Assembly: GCF_900099695.1 (NCBI RefSeq)
Contig: NZ_FNCY01000024.1
Location: 1 to 63,922 of the forward strand
Origin: Propionivibrio dicarboxylicus
GTDB taxonomy: Bacteria; Pseudomonadota; Gammaproteobacteria; Burkholderiales; Rhodocyclaceae
DNA length: 63,922 nt
Direction: 5' to 3'
Position numbers and translations under genes: made by a program. Shown piece after piece: positions 63,401 through 63,922 of the stretch. Numbering within the stretch: position 1 is the stretch's first letter; every line of letters begins with the position of its first letter. The notes under the pieces are model-generated. The model made no database searches, was not told the origin of the DNA, and saw only the letters and a program-made list of their open reading frames with translations.

Positions 63401-63922
63401 CATGTACATCGGCTTGAAATGGGAGTCCTGGAAGGCCATCGCATAAACGCCTTCCAGATCGCCTTTTTCATTGTAAAAACTGCGGCCAAGGCCAAAGCCC
63501 TTGGGTTTTTCCTGATAGGTCGCAATTTTTTCCTGCGAATAGGCGCTGCGCAGATGATAGGTTTCGAACGGCAGATAGAGTTCCAGACTGCCCTGCTGAT
63601 AGGCGTTCGCTACCGGCGCCCACCAGCGTTGATACCAGGGACGCTCATCACGCGCCTGCGGCTTCATCGCCAACGACACGGGTTTCTGCCGCGTCGTCGC
63701 CAACGACTCGGCGTCTGGCATCGGCACAGACTCGCTCAAGCCGATCAACGCCGGATCGACCCGCAAGGGCGCCAGCGCCGAGCCAACCGGCGCAACACCG
63801 GACGTTGCCGTTGGACGTGCGGCAAATACCGGGGACGGCGCGGTCACCGTGCTCACGCGCTTCTGCGGCGACACAGCCGTCGCCTGAGTCGCCTGAGTCG
63901 CCTGAGTCGCCTGAGTCGCCTG
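60461..63922 (-). CDS. lptD: PagP-LptD fusion: lipid A palmitoyltransferase joined to the LPS-assembly barrel (5' end outside window)
   Basis: One frame covers at least 1153 codons and enters the window already open. Counting from the GTG at 63874, residues 80-234 match PagP: LYLPFETYHLRSAYSQEK, GFGLGRS, GVYAMAFQDS, YMAGYGWQSIWRP and PGGAGWGNVAFFWAKWEM. Catalytic His107, Asp150 and Ser151 correspond to E. coli His33, Asp76 and Ser77. A 120-residue Ala/Pro linker leads to an OstA jellyroll (about 358-442, AEGNVRLEQENDVVSGPKM) and the LptD barrel (505-1137, YFKDVPILHSPWLPFSLN). Only two Cys are visible, C524 (TTCKPG) and C1075 (NGGCWVVRG), allowing one interdomain disulfide. surA, pdxA and rsmA follow. 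The signal peptide lies beyond the edge. Confidence 0.88.
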   Translation of the reverse strand, partial: QATQATQATQATQATAVSPQKRVSTVTAPSPVFAARPTATSGVAPVGSALAPLRVDPALIGLSESVPMPDAESLATTRQKPVSLAMKPQARDERPWYQRWWAPVANAYQQGSLELYLPFETYHLRSAYSQEKIATYQEKPKGFGLGRSFYNEKGDLEGVYAMAFQDSHFKPMYMAGYGWQSIWRPADDWRLGLGYVGGLMSRTDIINYKPFPLVVPAGSIAYKNFSLNGAFIPGGAGWGNVAFFWAKWEMGKDGERIGTPARPAPIEETALAKAPVDVTAPRQARRVPYGPALDIPGLTSSYGSLAGAAPAAGRPAASSADVASTRGGAAVGDAGSAGVAQQAVAESAPDAMPAMALKSSRQMAPQKRKSDEPRPVFLSAHRMGGDVEREFNAEGAAQLRKVGTVLTGDRLTYWPVEDEVEAEGNVRLEQENDVVSGPKMRLRLEDQVGFFEQPSFLIRRKPATGSKAAEANAAVEASLEQQSRGDYWNSGFDVPRAFVQNFYNQPNRGRAQSDGRGEADWIDFESENHYRLVNSSFTTCKPGNDDWYVKTSELKLDYDQERGDGKDATVYFKDVPILHSPWLPFSLNRQRKSGLLAPTFGTTTNSGMSLSVPYYWDIAPNMDATITTREMAKRGVQLNTDFRYLNTSYGGIYSGEARVETLPGDKAKSGDSRYGISLQHRQSTGNGFTGLVNYNKVSDDTYFTDLSSNITATSQTQLLQQGMVGYSGGGWWNATANFQTYQTLQPDAANPVAEQYRMLPQITVNARRPDLWNADGIFMGQYTAFTKPVQIINGTKISDPEGQRLVLYPQLAMPYVTPGWYVTPKIGLNMRQYALTRQATGVPASVSTSVPIMSFDSGMTFERSSQWFGRDYTQTLEPRLYYVNIPYRNQDNIPVFDAALADFNFAQIFSENQFSGWDRINNANQLTAAATSRLLDPKTGAEIVRVMVGERFYFSRNQVALSSNTLASANDRSWDKSDFLSAFSGQVLPKVYADLGMQYNFADQRFKRQSLGMRYLPEPGKVLNAAYRYNADQSAPTNQVDFSGQWPLAGRLYGLGRFNYSFKDTGTTLSTTSQTGRVVQAVAGVEYNGGCWVVRGVIQRTALTSSTASSAFFIQLELNDFASVGFNPVGILRRSIQGYSLINEPSTGSDYLQ
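63881..63922 (-). repeat. In-frame 9-bp tandem repeat encoding Gln-Ala-Thr units
   Basis: The 9-base unit CGCCTGAGT (plus strand) is repeated almost five times up to the window edge. In the frame of the PagP-LptD gene it encodes (Gln-Ala-Thr)n. As a multiple of three it can vary in number without breaking the frame. The full array length is not visible. Confidence 0.9.

Overview
The window is high-GC, gene-dense bacterial chromosome, most likely from a betaproteobacterium of the Rhodocyclales. The evidence is the hda-pcnB-folK-panBCD block, the lptD-surA-pdxA-rsmA order, abundant tripartite tricarboxylate (Bug/Tct) transporters and a MutL with an endonuclease motif. A Na+-pumping methylmalonyl-CoA decarboxylase operon, a TRAP dicarboxylate receptor, indolepyruvate oxidoreductase and an octaheme nitrite reductase point to an anaerobic or facultative life style. 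A Propionivibrio-like organism would fit, but the genus is inference. No rRNA, tRNA or CRISPR was recognised.

Layout. 1-2078 (-): methylmalonyl-CoA decarboxylase alpha, delta and the start of the biotin subunit. 2501-2775: a MITE-like inverted-repeat element. 2827-6729 (+): a lone DctP, then mutL-miaA. 6757-8043 (-): a 2-hydroxycarboxylate carrier. 8044-8702: a non-coding stretch with a candidate structured RNA and a cryptic Cys-rich reading frame. 8703-12686 (-): iorA-iorB-paaK-ACT, for aryl-pyruvate to aryl-acetyl-CoA conversion. 12887-13171 (+): a CC/Se-motif protein.

13190-27299 is a 14-kb divergent catabolic locus. Leftward it carries a dihydrodipicolinate-synthase-family lyase, a 2-hydroxyacid dehydrogenase and two complete Tct transporters (B-A-C then C-B-A). 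Rightward it carries a DeoR-type regulator, a DUF1537 acid-sugar kinase, a PdxA2-type dehydrogenase, a cytoplasmic BNR/sialidase-fold protein and an iron-dependent alcohol dehydrogenase. Rho-independent terminators close both arms. The set looks like uptake, phosphorylation and oxidation of an unidentified sugar acid.

27318-30627 (-): an ErcA-like iron alcohol dehydrogenase overlapping a PAS-PAS-GGDEF-EAL gene. 31462-38134: purM (-), divergent from hda-HAD-pcnB-folK-panB-panC-panD (+). 38135-40339 (-): a hybrid histidine kinase. 40582-43924 (+): serC, serA, a DUF3088 protein and a dihaem cytochrome c. 43929-48314 (-): an octaheme nitrite reductase with a CXXCK haem, followed by CcmF/NrfE- and CcmI/NrfG-like assembly genes, with a perfect FNR-type box upstream. 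48526-52111 (-): two glutathione S-transferases, a NYN-domain protein and an RlmN-like enzyme. 52278-56192 (+): a very large c-di-GMP protein ending in a zinc-binding CZB domain. 56241-57281 (+): GMP reductase. 57382-63922 (-): rsmA-pdxA-surA-lptD.

The most striking gene is the last. Its LptD is preceded, in one uninterrupted reading frame, by a complete PagP (lipid A palmitoyltransferase) barrel with the His/Asp/Ser catalytic residues intact. This would be a single polypeptide combining LPS insertion and lipid A palmitoylation. Its N-terminus, an in-frame 9-bp tandem repeat, runs off the window.
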